From: DASUNQ01 sp035536455
GTDB lineage: Bacteria > Acidobacteriota > Thermoanaerobaculia > Multivoradales > UBA5704
Direction of reading: 5' to 3'
DNA length: 64,000 bases
Assembly: GCA_035536455.1 (NCBI GenBank)
Contig: DATLOC010000053.1
Span: 1 to 64,000, forward strand
The notes under the pieces were generated by a model, which ran no database searches, had not been told where the DNA came from, and saw only the letters and a list, made by a program, of their open reading frames with translations. Position numbers and translations under genes: made by a program. Shown here in pieces: positions 40,903-49,061 of this stretch. Each line of letters starts with the position of its first letter. Within the stretch, counting starts at the first letter, position 1.

Positions 40903-42989
40903 AGCGGCTCCGGCGCCTCCTCCTCGGCTGCGCGCTCCTCCTCTCCTGTCGTCCGTCGTCCGAGGCGCCGCGAGCCGCGGAGCCCGTGGAGCGCCCGGAC
41001 GTGCTGCTGCTGACGATCGACACCTTGCGGCCGGACGCGCTCGGGTGGGTGGCGGGGCGGAACGCGACGCCGCACCTCGACGCGCTGGCGCGGAGCGGGT
41101 TCCGCTTTCCGGCGGCGGTCGCGCCGGCGCCCCTGACGCTGCCTGCGCACGCCTCGATGCTCAGCGGGCTCGTGCCGCGGCGGCACGGGGTGCGGGACAA
41201 CGGGCAGGTGCTGGGCGGCGGCTTCCCGGTGCTCGGCGAGGCGCTGCGCGGCGCGGGCTACGCGACCGGCGCCTTCGTCGGCGGCTTCCCGCTGTCGCGC
41301 CAGTTCGGGATCGACCGCGGCTTCGAGCGCTTCGACGACCGGCTCACCGCGGGCGAGGGGGCCTGGCTCGAGCGCCCCGCCGCGGCGACCGTCGCCGCGG
41401 CCGCCGCCTGGGCCGAGAGCGCGCGCTCGCCCTGGTTCCTCTGGGTCCACCTCTACGAGCCGCACTTTCCGTACGAGCCGCCGGCGCGCCTCCGCCGCCC
41501 CGGCCCGCGCGGCGCCTACGACGGCGAAGCGGCGCTCGCCGACGAGGCGGTCGGCCATCTACTGCAACGGCTCGACGCGCGCGGCGTTCGCGGCGGGCGC
41601 CCGCGCCTCACCCTCTTCGCCGCCGACCACGGCGAGAGCCTGGGCGAGCACGGCGAGGGGACGCACGGCTTCTTCATCTACGACAGCACGCTCCTCGTCC
41701 CGGTCGTCGTCGCCTGGCCGGGGCGCATCGCGGCGGGAGCGAGCGGCGCCGCCGTGCGGCTCGTCGACCTCGCGCCGACGGTCCTCGACCTCCTCGGTCT
41801 GCCCGCCTGGGACGGGGTGGACGGCGTGAGCCTGGCGCCGCTCCTCGCCGGCCACGCGCAGGAGCCGCCGCCGGCCTACGTCGAGACCTGGCAGCCCTGG
41901 ACATCCTACGGCTGGGCGCCGCTCAAGGGGGTGCGGCACCGCGGCTGGAAACTGATCGTGGCGCCGCGGCCGGAGCTCTACCACCTGCGCGCCGATCCGG
42001 GCGAGAGGCGCAACGTCCTCGCGGCCGCCGCGGGGCGTGAGAAGGCACGGGCGCTGCGGGCGGCGCTTCTGGCGGCCGAGCAGCGGCCCGCCGCGGCGTC
42101 GGGAGCCGCCGCCCCGCCCGATCCGGAGACCACCGCCCGGCTCCGCGCCCTCGGCTACGCCGGCGCCGGCGGTCCCGCCGGCGAGCCGCCCCCGGGCCTC
42201 CCGGACCCCAAGGATCGCGCGCACCTGCGCGAGCTGCTCACGGAAGCGGACGAGCTCCTCCGCGCCGGCCGCCACGCCGCGGCGCTGGCCCGCTTCGACG
42301 ACGTGCTGCGCGAGGAGCCCACGAACCGCTTCGCCGCCGTGCGCTCCGGCCTCGCGCTCTTCGCGGCCGGCGACCTCGCCCGCGCCGTACCGCGCCTCGA
42401 GCGCGCCGTCGCGCTCGACCCGGGGGGCCCGGAGACCCGCGCCGCGCTGGCCGAGGCGCTCGACCGCGCCGGGCGCCCCGCCGACGCCGTCCCGCACTGG
42501 CGCGAGCTGGCGCGCCTCCAGCCGCGGCGCGCCCTCGCCTGGTCGAACCTGGGCGCCGCGCTGGGCAACTCGGGCCGTATCGAGGAGGCCGTGGCCGCCC
42601 TCCGCACGGCGGCCGAGCTCGAGCCCGCGAACCCCGACCGCCATGTCCGCCTGGGTTTCGCGGAGCTCGCCGCCGGCCGCTCCGCGGCGGCCGCCGCGCA
42701 CCTCGAGCGCGCCGCGGCCCTCACCGGCCCCGAGCGCTTCCCCCACCCCGGCGCCCTCGGCGTCCTGCTGGCGCAGAGCGGCCGCCCCGCCGACGCCCGC
42801 TCCTGGCTCCTGCGCAGCCGGCCGGAGGAGCCCGACTACGCCGAGTCTCGTCTCGCGCTCGCCCGCCTGGAGCTGACCGCCGGCCGCCGCGAGTCCGCGG
42901 CGCAGGCGCTGCGCGAAGCTCTCGCCGCCGATCCCCGCCTCGCTTCACGGGTAGAGATCGACGCCACGCTCCGCGCTCTCTTGCCCTGA
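40899..42989 (+). CDS. Sulfatase-family lipoprotein with C-terminal TPR domain
   Basis: The 696-residue protein uses TTG at 40899, overlapping the previous stop. The signal sequence ends LLLSCRP, a lipobox. The sulfatase/phosphatase domain has VLLLTIDTLRPDALGW (metal site), LPAHASMLSGLVPRRHGVRD, WVHLYEPHFPYEPP and FAADHGESLGEHGEGTHGFF. The nucleophile position appears to be the Ala in LPAHASML, where active sulfatases have a Cys or Ser in CxPSR, so sulfatase activity is doubtful. After an ARLRALGYAG motif, about six TPR-like repeats follow (from about residue 440 to the end). A transcription run from 38672 ends here, 37 nt before a terminator region. Confidence 0.82.
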   Translation: MKRLRRLLLGCALLLSCRPSSEAPRAAEPVERPDVLLLTIDTLRPDALGWVAGRNATPHLDALARSGFRFPAAVAPAPLTLPAHASMLSGLVPRRHGVRDNGQVLGGGFPVLGEALRGAGYATGAFVGGFPLSRQFGIDRGFERFDDRLTAGEGAWLERPAAATVAAAAAWAESARSPWFLWVHLYEPHFPYEPPARLRRPGPRGAYDGEAALADEAVGHLLQRLDARGVRGGRPRLTLFAADHGESLGEHGEGTHGFFIYDSTLLVPVVVAWPGRIAAGASGAAVRLVDLAPTVLDLLGLPAWDGVDGVSLAPLLAGHAQEPPPAYVETWQPWTSYGWAPLKGVRHRGWKLIVAPRPELYHLRADPGERRNVLAAAAGREKARALRAALLAAEQRPAAASGAAAPPDPETTARLRALGYAGAGGPAGEPPPGLPDPKDRAHLRELLTEADELLRAGRHAAALARFDDVLREEPTNRFAAVRSGLALFAAGDLARAVPRLERAVALDPGGPETRAALAEALDRAGRPADAVPHWRELARLQPRRALAWSNLGAALGNSGRIEEAVAALRTAAELEPANPDRHVRLGFAELAAGRSAAAAAHLERAAALTGPERFPHPGALGVLLAQSGRPADARSWLLRSRPEEPDYAESRLALARLELTAGRRESAAQALREALAADPRLASRVEIDATLRALLP

Positions 42990-43018
42990 CTCCCTTCCAG
43001 CTAGCGATTGCCTGAACG

Positions 43019-43055
43019 TAAAAAGGCCGCCCGGAGGGGACACCCCCCGGGCGGC
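43019..43055 (-). terminator. Rho-independent terminator of the M36-like protease gene
   Basis: On the minus strand GCCGCCCGG and CCGGGCGGC form a 9-bp GC stem around a 12-nt loop, followed by CTTTTTA. It lies 27 bp beyond the stop of the protease gene. Confidence 0.85.
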
Positions 43056-43082
43056 TCTGGGTCGCCGATCCGACTGCCGGTT

Positions 43083-46000
43083 CTACGGCACCCGGACCGT
43101 TCGGGCGATGCCGACGTTCACCGTTCCGGCCAGGCCGAGCGGGTTGAGCACCTGCACGGTGTAGGTCCCCGCGCGGGCGACCGCCGCGTCGAGCCCCGAC
43201 TCGGGCTCGCCCGCGACCAGCGCCTGCCCGGTCGCCACGACCAGCCCCAGCGGGTCGAGGAGGCGGACGGTGAGGGGCTGCGCCAGCCCCTCGACCAGCA
43301 CCGAGACCTGCTCGTCGTTGGGTCCGACCGTCACCGTCTGCGTCACGATCGGCGCCAGCGCGTGCTGGCTCGACCGCGCCTCCGAGCGGAACTCGACCGC
43401 GTCGGCGTTCGCGCCGCCGCCGCCGCAGAACTCGAAGCCGTCCACCCAGACCGTTCCCGAGGCGTGCTCGATCGTGAGCTCGTGCGTCCCCGCCCCGAGA
43501 CCGCTGTAGGTCACCGAGAACCCGAAGGTCGGGTCCTTGCTCGTCCCGGCGTACGACAGGGTCTCGCGCAGCGCGCCGTCGAGGTAGACGTTCGCCGTGC
43601 CGCCCTTCTTCCCCTTGGCGAAGAAGTAGGTGATCGTGTCGCCGGTGAAGGTCACGGCCGCCGCCGGCTTGGGCTTCCCCTTGGCAGTGCTCGCGCCGGT
43701 GCGGTAGTGGTAGCCGCCGCCGCTCGCGCCGGCGGCCAGCCCGGTGAACCAGCCGCCCCGGTACTCGACCGCGGCATCGCCGTCGTCGAGCTGGGTGCAG
43801 GCGCGGCAGACGTCGTTCCAGCCGTCCGGACCCTGGGCCTGGAAGTTGGTGAGCGTCACCTCGTCGAACTGCAAGCCGTCGAGGGCCTGGATCGGGTCGG
43901 TGCCGTAGCCCACCTCGAGGGCGACGACGTCGCCGGTGAACCCGCCCGAGGGGTTTAGGGCGCCGGCGGTCCAGGTGCTCTCGAGGAAGCCGGGGCCGGC
44001 CCCAGCCCACCCTTCCTGCTCCGCGGTGACGCAAGCGCCGTGCGGGCCGGAGGCGTTGTAGAGCCGGCCGCCGTCGGGCACCACCGTCGTGCGGTCGCCG
44101 GTCAGCTTGTTGCGGACGCCGACGTTGGCCCGGTCGTAGAAGCCGAGCACGTTGGGCTCGCCCGCCTCGGTGAGGAAGCGGTTGTAGAGCGACAGCGTGG
44201 AGCTGCCAGTCAGCCGGATCGTCGGCGACTGGACCACGTCGCACTGGTCGTCCTGGAACTTCGAGGACTGCAGGAAGCCGCTCCCCAGCTTGGCGTCCAG
44301 GTCGGGGCTGTGATCGAAGGTGCCGGAGGTCACCGTCCAGTCCTCGCGGTCGCTGTCGAAGCTCCAGGTGCGCGAGGCCACCGGCACGAAGTCGCTCTCG
44401 GCGGCGACGAACTTCGCCGTCTTGGAGATCACGTTAGGCGCGATCTCGTCGGCGGTGACGTCGATGCGGAAGAGGATCGTGTCGTCGGCCTCGAGGCCGG
44501 CGGCGGTGAAGCGGAAGGTCCCCTGCGCCGCGCTGCAGGAGGCGAGCGACGGCGAGAAGGTCGGGGTGTCGACGATCTGGATCTCGGGGTGCGAGAGGTT
44601 CTCGACGTGCGCCACCCGCACGTTGGTGAGCGGCACCTCGCCGTTGTTGTTGACGTCGAAGGCGACGGTCCAGGTCTCGCAGTTGTCGACGAAATCGTCG
44701 CCGTCGCCGCCCGAGGAGCCGGTGAGGCGCGCCAGGCTGTCGGTGAAGACCATCGAAGCGCCGTTGCCGCCGGCCGTGACCGGGGTGCAGGCGCTCATCG
44801 GGCTCGTGCAGGCGTCGCTCGCGCCGACCGCGACGACGCCGTAACGGTACTCGCGGCCGTTGTGCAGGCCGCCGTCGGTGAACGACGTGCCCGTCGTCTC
44901 GCCGACCCGCGTCTTGCCGAAGTCGCAGCCCATGATCCCTTCCGTCCGGTAGACCCAGTACTCGCTGGCGCCGGGGACCGGGTTCCAGGAGAGGACCGCA
45001 CCCTTGTGCACCGGGGCGATGCTGACCGACGGCGCGGCGGGCGCGGCGGCGCATCCGGCGTCGGCGGGGGCCGGCGTCGGGCAGGCGATCTGGTGCCGGT
45101 CGAAGGCGGCGAAGATCGCCTCCATGTGCGGCGTCCCGTCGGTGAGGTCGCCGTTGTCGTCGTCCACCGCCAGGAAGTTGAGGTAGGCGCCGTCGGCGTT
45201 GCAGCCGTCGCCGTAGCTGCCCGCGGGCCCGACCGGGTTGCAGTTGTACCAGTTGCCGAGAGCCCCGCCCGCCACGTAGTAGTAGCGGGTCATCAGCTCG
45301 AGGGCGGTGTCGTCGTCGATCGACGGCGCCGCGCCCCCGGCGCACTGGCCGGTGGCGATGTCCCAGCCGCTGCCGTTGCACGGCAGGTCGCGCTTGAGCA
45401 GGTCCCAGATGACCTCCGAGGCCATCGACCCCTCGCAGTGCGTGCCGTTGTTGCACGGGCCGGTGGAGGTCGAGCCGACGCCGTTGATGCGGCAGCCGCC
45501 GCGGACGCCGTTGGGGTCGAGCGGATCCTGCTGGTTCCAGTCGAGGTTGTGCGGCGTGCCCGAGGCGCGCTTCTGCCAGTCCACCTCGCGCACCCCGGTG
45601 CACTCGGTGCAGGGGTCGCCGTTGCCGCCGCACTTGGTGGAGCGGAAGCCGCGGCCGATGCAGGAGGTGTTCAGGCGCAGGATCGCCGCCACGTCGGCGT
45701 AGGCCTCGCCGGGGGCGGAGATCGACGGGTTGGCGTCGTTGTTGTCCATCCCGTGGCCCCACTCGTGGTCGAAGATCGCGGCGATCTCGCCGGTGTTGCG
45801 GCAGCCGCCGCCCGAGCGGTAGAAGTTGATCGTCCCCGAGCCGCCGCTCCAGAAGGCGTTGCAGGTGTTGTTGATGTTCATGTTGGCGCGGAGCTGGTCG
45901 TGGAGCCACTCGTTCTCGGGCAGCCAGCCCTTGGCCTGCTCGATGATCCGGTTCACCTCGTAGAAGCCGGTGCGCGAGGCGTGGGTGTCGCCGGGCGAAT

Positions 46001-47192
46001 GGCCCGGAGGCACCGCGCAGTCCGTCCCCGGCCCCTGACCCAGGTCGAGGTCGCCGCTCGCCGCGGTCTCGTTGATCGCGCCGCAGGTGTCGTTGATCCG
46101 CACGTAGCGCCCGGCGAGGGCGGTGCGGATTGACGAGCTCTCGGCGGCGCAGACCAGGTCGCCGCCGCTGTCGGTGAAGAAGAGGTTGTTCGCGGCGTCG
46201 CGGATGTCGGCGAAGGGCATCGGCTGGCCCGCCTGCTCCTGGCCCTCGATGCCGACGCCGTCGTTGCTCACCGGGAAGGCGCCGCCCTGCACGCTCTTGA
46301 GGTACTGGTTGGTGTCCTGGAAGGCGAGGACCTCGCCGCTGTGCGCGTCCACGAGCGCCTCCCAGGAGCCGTGGTCGCCGGAGAAGGTGGCGCCGATCGC
46401 CCAGACCAGGCGATGGGAGAGCCCCTCGCCGACGCCGAGCGCGAGCGCGTCGCGCCCGGCCGACAGCGGCACGATCTCGAGCCGCGGCGCGCTCCAGTAG
46501 CCCGAGATGCCGCGGCCGGCGTGGGCCTCGGCGGCGGCGATCGCCGCCTGCCCCGAGACGGTGGGCTGCGGGGCGACGCCGACGGCGCCCCAGTTGCGCA
46601 CGCCGAAGAGGACCAGGTTGCCGCCGTTCACGACCGCCGAGAGGAAGCTGTCCCGCACCGGCACGCCGCCGAACTGCCGGCGGACGTTGATCTGCACGAG
46701 CTGCCCGCCGCCGTGGGCGGTGACGGTGCGCTTGCCGAGCTCGGCCGGGACGACGCCGAGCGCCGGCTGGTTGGCGGTGAGCCAGGCGTTGAAGGCGGTC
46801 CAGGCCGCGTCTTTCAAGGCGGCGCTGCCGTCGGGCTCGCGGAGCCCGATCTGCGCCCAGCTCAGGTTGTTGCCGGCGCCCGCGCCGGGGATCAGCGGCT
46901 GGCGCAGGATGAGCGTCCCCCAGCTCCCGGAGCGCACGTCGACGAAGCCGCGGTCGGTGGCGACGCCGAGCGCCGAGAGGTCGGCGGCCAGCCCGCCGGC
47001 GAGCGGCGACGAGAGCCCCGCCACCGGCTTGTAGACCGAGGAGATGTAGAGGTTGGGATCGCGATAGGCGCGGCTGGCGAGCGGCGAGCCGCCGTTCGGC
47101 GGCTCGACGGCCACTGCGGCGCCGGTGACGAGGAGCAGAGCGGCCACGAAGAGCCGCGGGCTGTGGTGCGACAGTCGGAATGTGCGGTGCAT
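43083..47192 (-). CDS. Large secreted fungalysin-like (M36) metalloprotease
   Basis: The protein has about 1,369 residues when started at ATG 47192, which has AAGGAGGGGG upstream; an in-frame ATG 54 bases earlier has none. It comprises a signal peptide (about residues 1-30), an FTP-like propeptide (GHGG-type repeats, VPAELGKRTVTAHGGGQLVQ, DALALGVGEGLSHRLVWAIG), and a zinc-protease domain with HEWGHGMDNND near residue 474 and the downstream third ligand in GEAYADVAAI. A fibronectin-type stretch (GAVLSWNPVPGASEYWVYR) and further beta domains follow, with a C-terminal PPC-like module. It is an extracellular protease. The upstream dyad CTGAGGGA....CCTCATTG is shared with the S8 protease gene. Confidence 0.88.
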   Translation of the reverse strand: MHRTFRLSHHSPRLFVAALLLVTGAAVAVEPPNGGSPLASRAYRDPNLYISSVYKPVAGLSSPLAGGLAADLSALGVATDRGFVDVRSGSWGTLILRQPLIPGAGAGNNLSWAQIGLREPDGSAALKDAAWTAFNAWLTANQPALGVVPAELGKRTVTAHGGGQLVQINVRRQFGGVPVRDSFLSAVVNGGNLVLFGVRNWGAVGVAPQPTVSGQAAIAAAEAHAGRGISGYWSAPRLEIVPLSAGRDALALGVGEGLSHRLVWAIGATFSGDHGSWEALVDAHSGEVLAFQDTNQYLKSVQGGAFPVSNDGVGIEGQEQAGQPMPFADIRDAANNLFFTDSGGDLVCAAESSSIRTALAGRYVRINDTCGAINETAASGDLDLGQGPGTDCAVPPGHSPGDTHASRTGFYEVNRIIEQAKGWLPENEWLHDQLRANMNINNTCNAFWSGGSGTINFYRSGGGCRNTGEIAAIFDHEWGHGMDNNDANPSISAPGEAYADVAAILRLNTSCIGRGFRSTKCGGNGDPCTECTGVREVDWQKRASGTPHNLDWNQQDPLDPNGVRGGCRINGVGSTSTGPCNNGTHCEGSMASEVIWDLLKRDLPCNGSGWDIATGQCAGGAAPSIDDDTALELMTRYYYVAGGALGNWYNCNPVGPAGSYGDGCNADGAYLNFLAVDDDNGDLTDGTPHMEAIFAAFDRHQIACPTPAPADAGCAAAPAAPSVSIAPVHKGAVLSWNPVPGASEYWVYRTEGIMGCDFGKTRVGETTGTSFTDGGLHNGREYRYGVVAVGASDACTSPMSACTPVTAGGNGASMVFTDSLARLTGSSGGDGDDFVDNCETWTVAFDVNNNGEVPLTNVRVAHVENLSHPEIQIVDTPTFSPSLASCSAAQGTFRFTAAGLEADDTILFRIDVTADEIAPNVISKTAKFVAAESDFVPVASRTWSFDSDREDWTVTSGTFDHSPDLDAKLGSGFLQSSKFQDDQCDVVQSPTIRLTGSSTLSLYNRFLTEAGEPNVLGFYDRANVGVRNKLTGDRTTVVPDGGRLYNASGPHGACVTAEQEGWAGAGPGFLESTWTAGALNPSGGFTGDVVALEVGYGTDPIQALDGLQFDEVTLTNFQAQGPDGWNDVCRACTQLDDGDAAVEYRGGWFTGLAAGASGGGYHYRTGASTAKGKPKPAAAVTFTGDTITYFFAKGKKGGTANVYLDGALRETLSYAGTSKDPTFGFSVTYSGLGAGTHELTIEHASGTVWVDGFEFCGGGGANADAVEFRSEARSSQHALAPIVTQTVTVGPNDEQVSVLVEGLAQPLTVRLLDPLGLVVATGQALVAGEPESGLDAAVARAGTYTVQVLNPLGLAGTVNVGIARTVRVP

Positions 47193-47242
47193 GTCCCCCT
47201 CCTTAGGTTCCACCGCCAGTGTCGCCGCGCGGCGGACGGGGG

Positions 47243-47263
47243 ACAATGAGGAAGATCCCTCAG
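47243..47263 (-). promoter_or_regulatory. TGAGG-N6-CCTCA dyad upstream of the M36-like protease gene
   Basis: On the minus strand CTGAGGGATCTTCCTCATTG matches the element at 10270-10289 at 16 of 20 positions, with only the four central bases differing. It lies about 53 bp upstream of the protease start. Confidence 0.5.
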
Positions 47264-47300
47264 GCGGACTGGGGAGTTCTCCTCAGTCGCGAAGCGCTTG

Positions 47301-47507
47301 CTAGATCGCCGGCCGGTAGGTGCCGAAGCTCCAGAGGTTGCCTTCGAGGTCGCGGGCGCCGTACTCGCGCGAGCCGTACTCCATGTCGCGCGGCTCCATG
47401 ACGATCTCGGCGCCGGCGGCCTTGGCGCGGGCGTAGTGCGCGTCGGGGTCCTCGACGACGACGTAGAGCCCCTGGTTGACCGCCCCGAGCTGGCGCGGTG
47501 TCTTCAT
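47301..47507 (-). CDS. Half-length VOC (glyoxalase/bleomycin-resistance-like) protein
   Basis: The 68-residue protein starts at ATG 47507, overlapping the sdhB stop (ATGA). It contains one beta-alpha-beta-beta-beta module: GLYVVVEDPDAHYARAKAAG, AEIVMEPRDMEYGSREYGAR and DLEGNLWSFGTYRPA. Normal VOC proteins have two such modules in about 120-140 residues, so the N-terminal half with the first metal ligands is missing here. It may be a truncated remnant or a single-module protein that dimerises. Coupled translation with sdhB is implied by the overlap, though a functional link is not obvious. Confidence 0.65.
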   Translation of the reverse strand: MKTPRQLGAVNQGLYVVVEDPDAHYARAKAAGAEIVMEPRDMEYGSREYGARDLEGNLWSFGTYRPAI

Positions 47508-48271
47508 CCCCACTCCCGGCGCGGCGCAACGCCGCGCAGCTTGGCCTTGAGGTAGTCGCGGTTCATCCGCGCGATGAAGTCGATCGAGATCCCCTTCGGG
47601 CAGACGGCCTCGCACTCGGCGAAGTTCGAGCAGGCGCCGAAGCCTTCCGTCTCCATCGCCTCGACCATCGCCACCGCGCGCTCGAAGCGCTCGGGCTGGC
47701 CCTGCGGCAGAAGCCCGAGGTGCGAGACCTTGGCCGAGGTGAAGAGCTGCGCCGCGCCGTTCGGGCACTGCGCGACACAGGCGCCGCAGCCGATGCACTC
47801 GGCGGCGTCGAAGGCGCGGTCGGCGACCCCCTTGGGGACCGGCATGATGTTGGCCTCGGGGGCGCTGCCGGTCGAGACCGAGACGAAGCCGCCAGTCTGG
47901 ATCACCCGGTCGAAGGCGCCGCGGTCGACCACTAGGTCGCGGAGCACCGGGAAGGCCTTCGCCCGCCAGGGCTCGAGATACAGCACGTCGCCGCTCTTGA
48001 AGTGCCGCATGTGGAGCTGGCAGACCGTCGCCTGCGGCAGCGGCCCGTGCGCCACCCCGTTGATAAGAAACCCGCAGGCGCCGCAGATCCCTTCGCGGCA
48101 GTCGTGGTCGAAGGCGATCGGCTCCGCGCCGCGGGCGGCCAGCTCCTCGTTGACCACGTCGAGCATCTCGAGGAACGAGCTGTCCTCGTTGACGCCGCGC
48201 GCCTCGTAGCGCTCCATCTTCCCGGGAGCGCCGGGGCCGGGCTGCCGCCAGACGTGGAGGACGAGGTCCAT
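47504..48271 (-). CDS. sdhB: Succinate dehydrogenase/fumarate reductase iron-sulfur subunit
   Basis: The 255-residue protein starts at ATG 48271 with TTGGAGG upstream. The [2Fe-2S] cysteines lie in FDHDCREGICGACGFLING. The [4Fe-4S]/[3Fe-4S] cysteines lie in CIGCGACVAQCPNG and CSNFAECEAVCPKG. It carries electrons from the SdhA flavin to the membrane quinone site. Unusually, it is separated from sdhA by an opposite-strand gene (48445-49050), so it needs its own promoter in the 48272-48444 region, where a duplicated GATCTCATGAC is visible but no clear -35/-10 could be assigned. Confidence 0.95.
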   Translation of the reverse strand: MDLVLHVWRQPGPGAPGKMERYEARGVNEDSSFLEMLDVVNEELAARGAEPIAFDHDCREGICGACGFLINGVAHGPLPQATVCQLHMRHFKSGDVLYLEPWRAKAFPVLRDLVVDRGAFDRVIQTGGFVSVSTGSAPEANIMPVPKGVADRAFDAAECIGCGACVAQCPNGAAQLFTSAKVSHLGLLPQGQPERFERAVAMVEAMETEGFGACSNFAECEAVCPKGISIDFIARMNRDYLKAKLRGVAPRREWG

Positions 48272-48444
48272 CAGGTCGACCTCCAAGGTCGCCGGCGAAG
48301 GATCGACGAATGGTCTATTGATCTATCGCGCATTGCGCATTGATCGATCTCATGACGATCTCATGACGATGATGAGGCAAAGTGAGAGGCGACAACGTTA
48401 CATTGGCATCGATCCACAAAACCACCAAACAAGGGGAGGTTCCC

Positions 48445-49050
48445 ATGCGCAGAGAGGTCTTGATCCGGTCCTTCGCAGTGATTGTCCTGGCTCTTGCCGT
48501 GTCCTGGTGGGCTGCACCAGCCGCGGCGGACGTGACCAAGACGAAGACGCTCATCAGCGGGCAAGGGGGGATCGGCGCGCACGACGGCGCCAACCACTTC
48601 AGCATCGATGGAGGGACCACGTTCGCCCCGGCGTTCATCATCGCGCCGCACCCGGCCTGGGGAGGGCTCCCGGGCTCCAAATGGATCAATTTCGGCCCAA
48701 CCTTCGCCAGTCTGCCGGTCCTGTACCCACAGACGACGATCTACCGGACGCATTTCAACCTGCCGGCGACGTTCACGGCCCCGTCGCTGACGGTCACGCT
48801 GCTCGCCGACAACGGCGCAACCGTCTTCCTGAACGGCAACCTCGTGGGCGCGCAGTCGGTGGCGGGGTGCCCCTTCGCCTGTCCAGGGGCGAACTTCACC
48901 GTGCCGACCGTGTTCGTTGACGCCAACCCCGCCCACTTCAAGAAAGGCAAAAACATCATCGAGTTTCGGATCGTCGACTTCGGCGCTGCCGCCGGGCTCG
49001 ACTATGTAGCAACCTTCACGTACACCGTCGACGGCAAGGGCAGTAACTAG
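48445..49050 (+). CDS. Secreted beta-rich protein of unknown function, inserted in the sdh locus
   Basis: The 201-residue protein starts at ATG 48445 after AAGGGGAGG. A signal peptide covers residues 1-28 (AAPAAAD). The mature part is beta-rich (FIIAPHPAWGG, TFTAPSLTVTLLADNGATVF, LNGNLVGAQSVAGC), with two Cys that could pair, resembling carbohydrate-binding or PEP-CTERM-type jelly-roll proteins (the ADNGATVFLNG motif). There is no C-terminal sorting signal. It lies between sdhA and sdhB on the opposite strand, 11 nt from the sdhA end. The 5' flank is AT-richer than its neighbours, consistent with acquisition. Confidence 0.75.
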   Translation: MRREVLIRSFAVIVLALAVSWWAAPAAADVTKTKTLISGQGGIGAHDGANHFSIDGGTTFAPAFIIAPHPAWGGLPGSKWINFGPTFASLPVLYPQTTIYRTHFNLPATFTAPSLTVTLLADNGATVFLNGNLVGAQSVAGCPFACPGANFTVPTVFVDANPAHFKKGKNIIEFRIVDFGAAAGLDYVATFTYTVDGKGSN

Positions 49051-49061
49051 GAGGCCATCCA

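Noticed and set aside
42721..44244. Long minus-strand frame spanning the sulfatase-TPR end and M36 gene end
   Set aside because: It is out of frame with the M36 protease and crosses its terminator; composition is low complexity.
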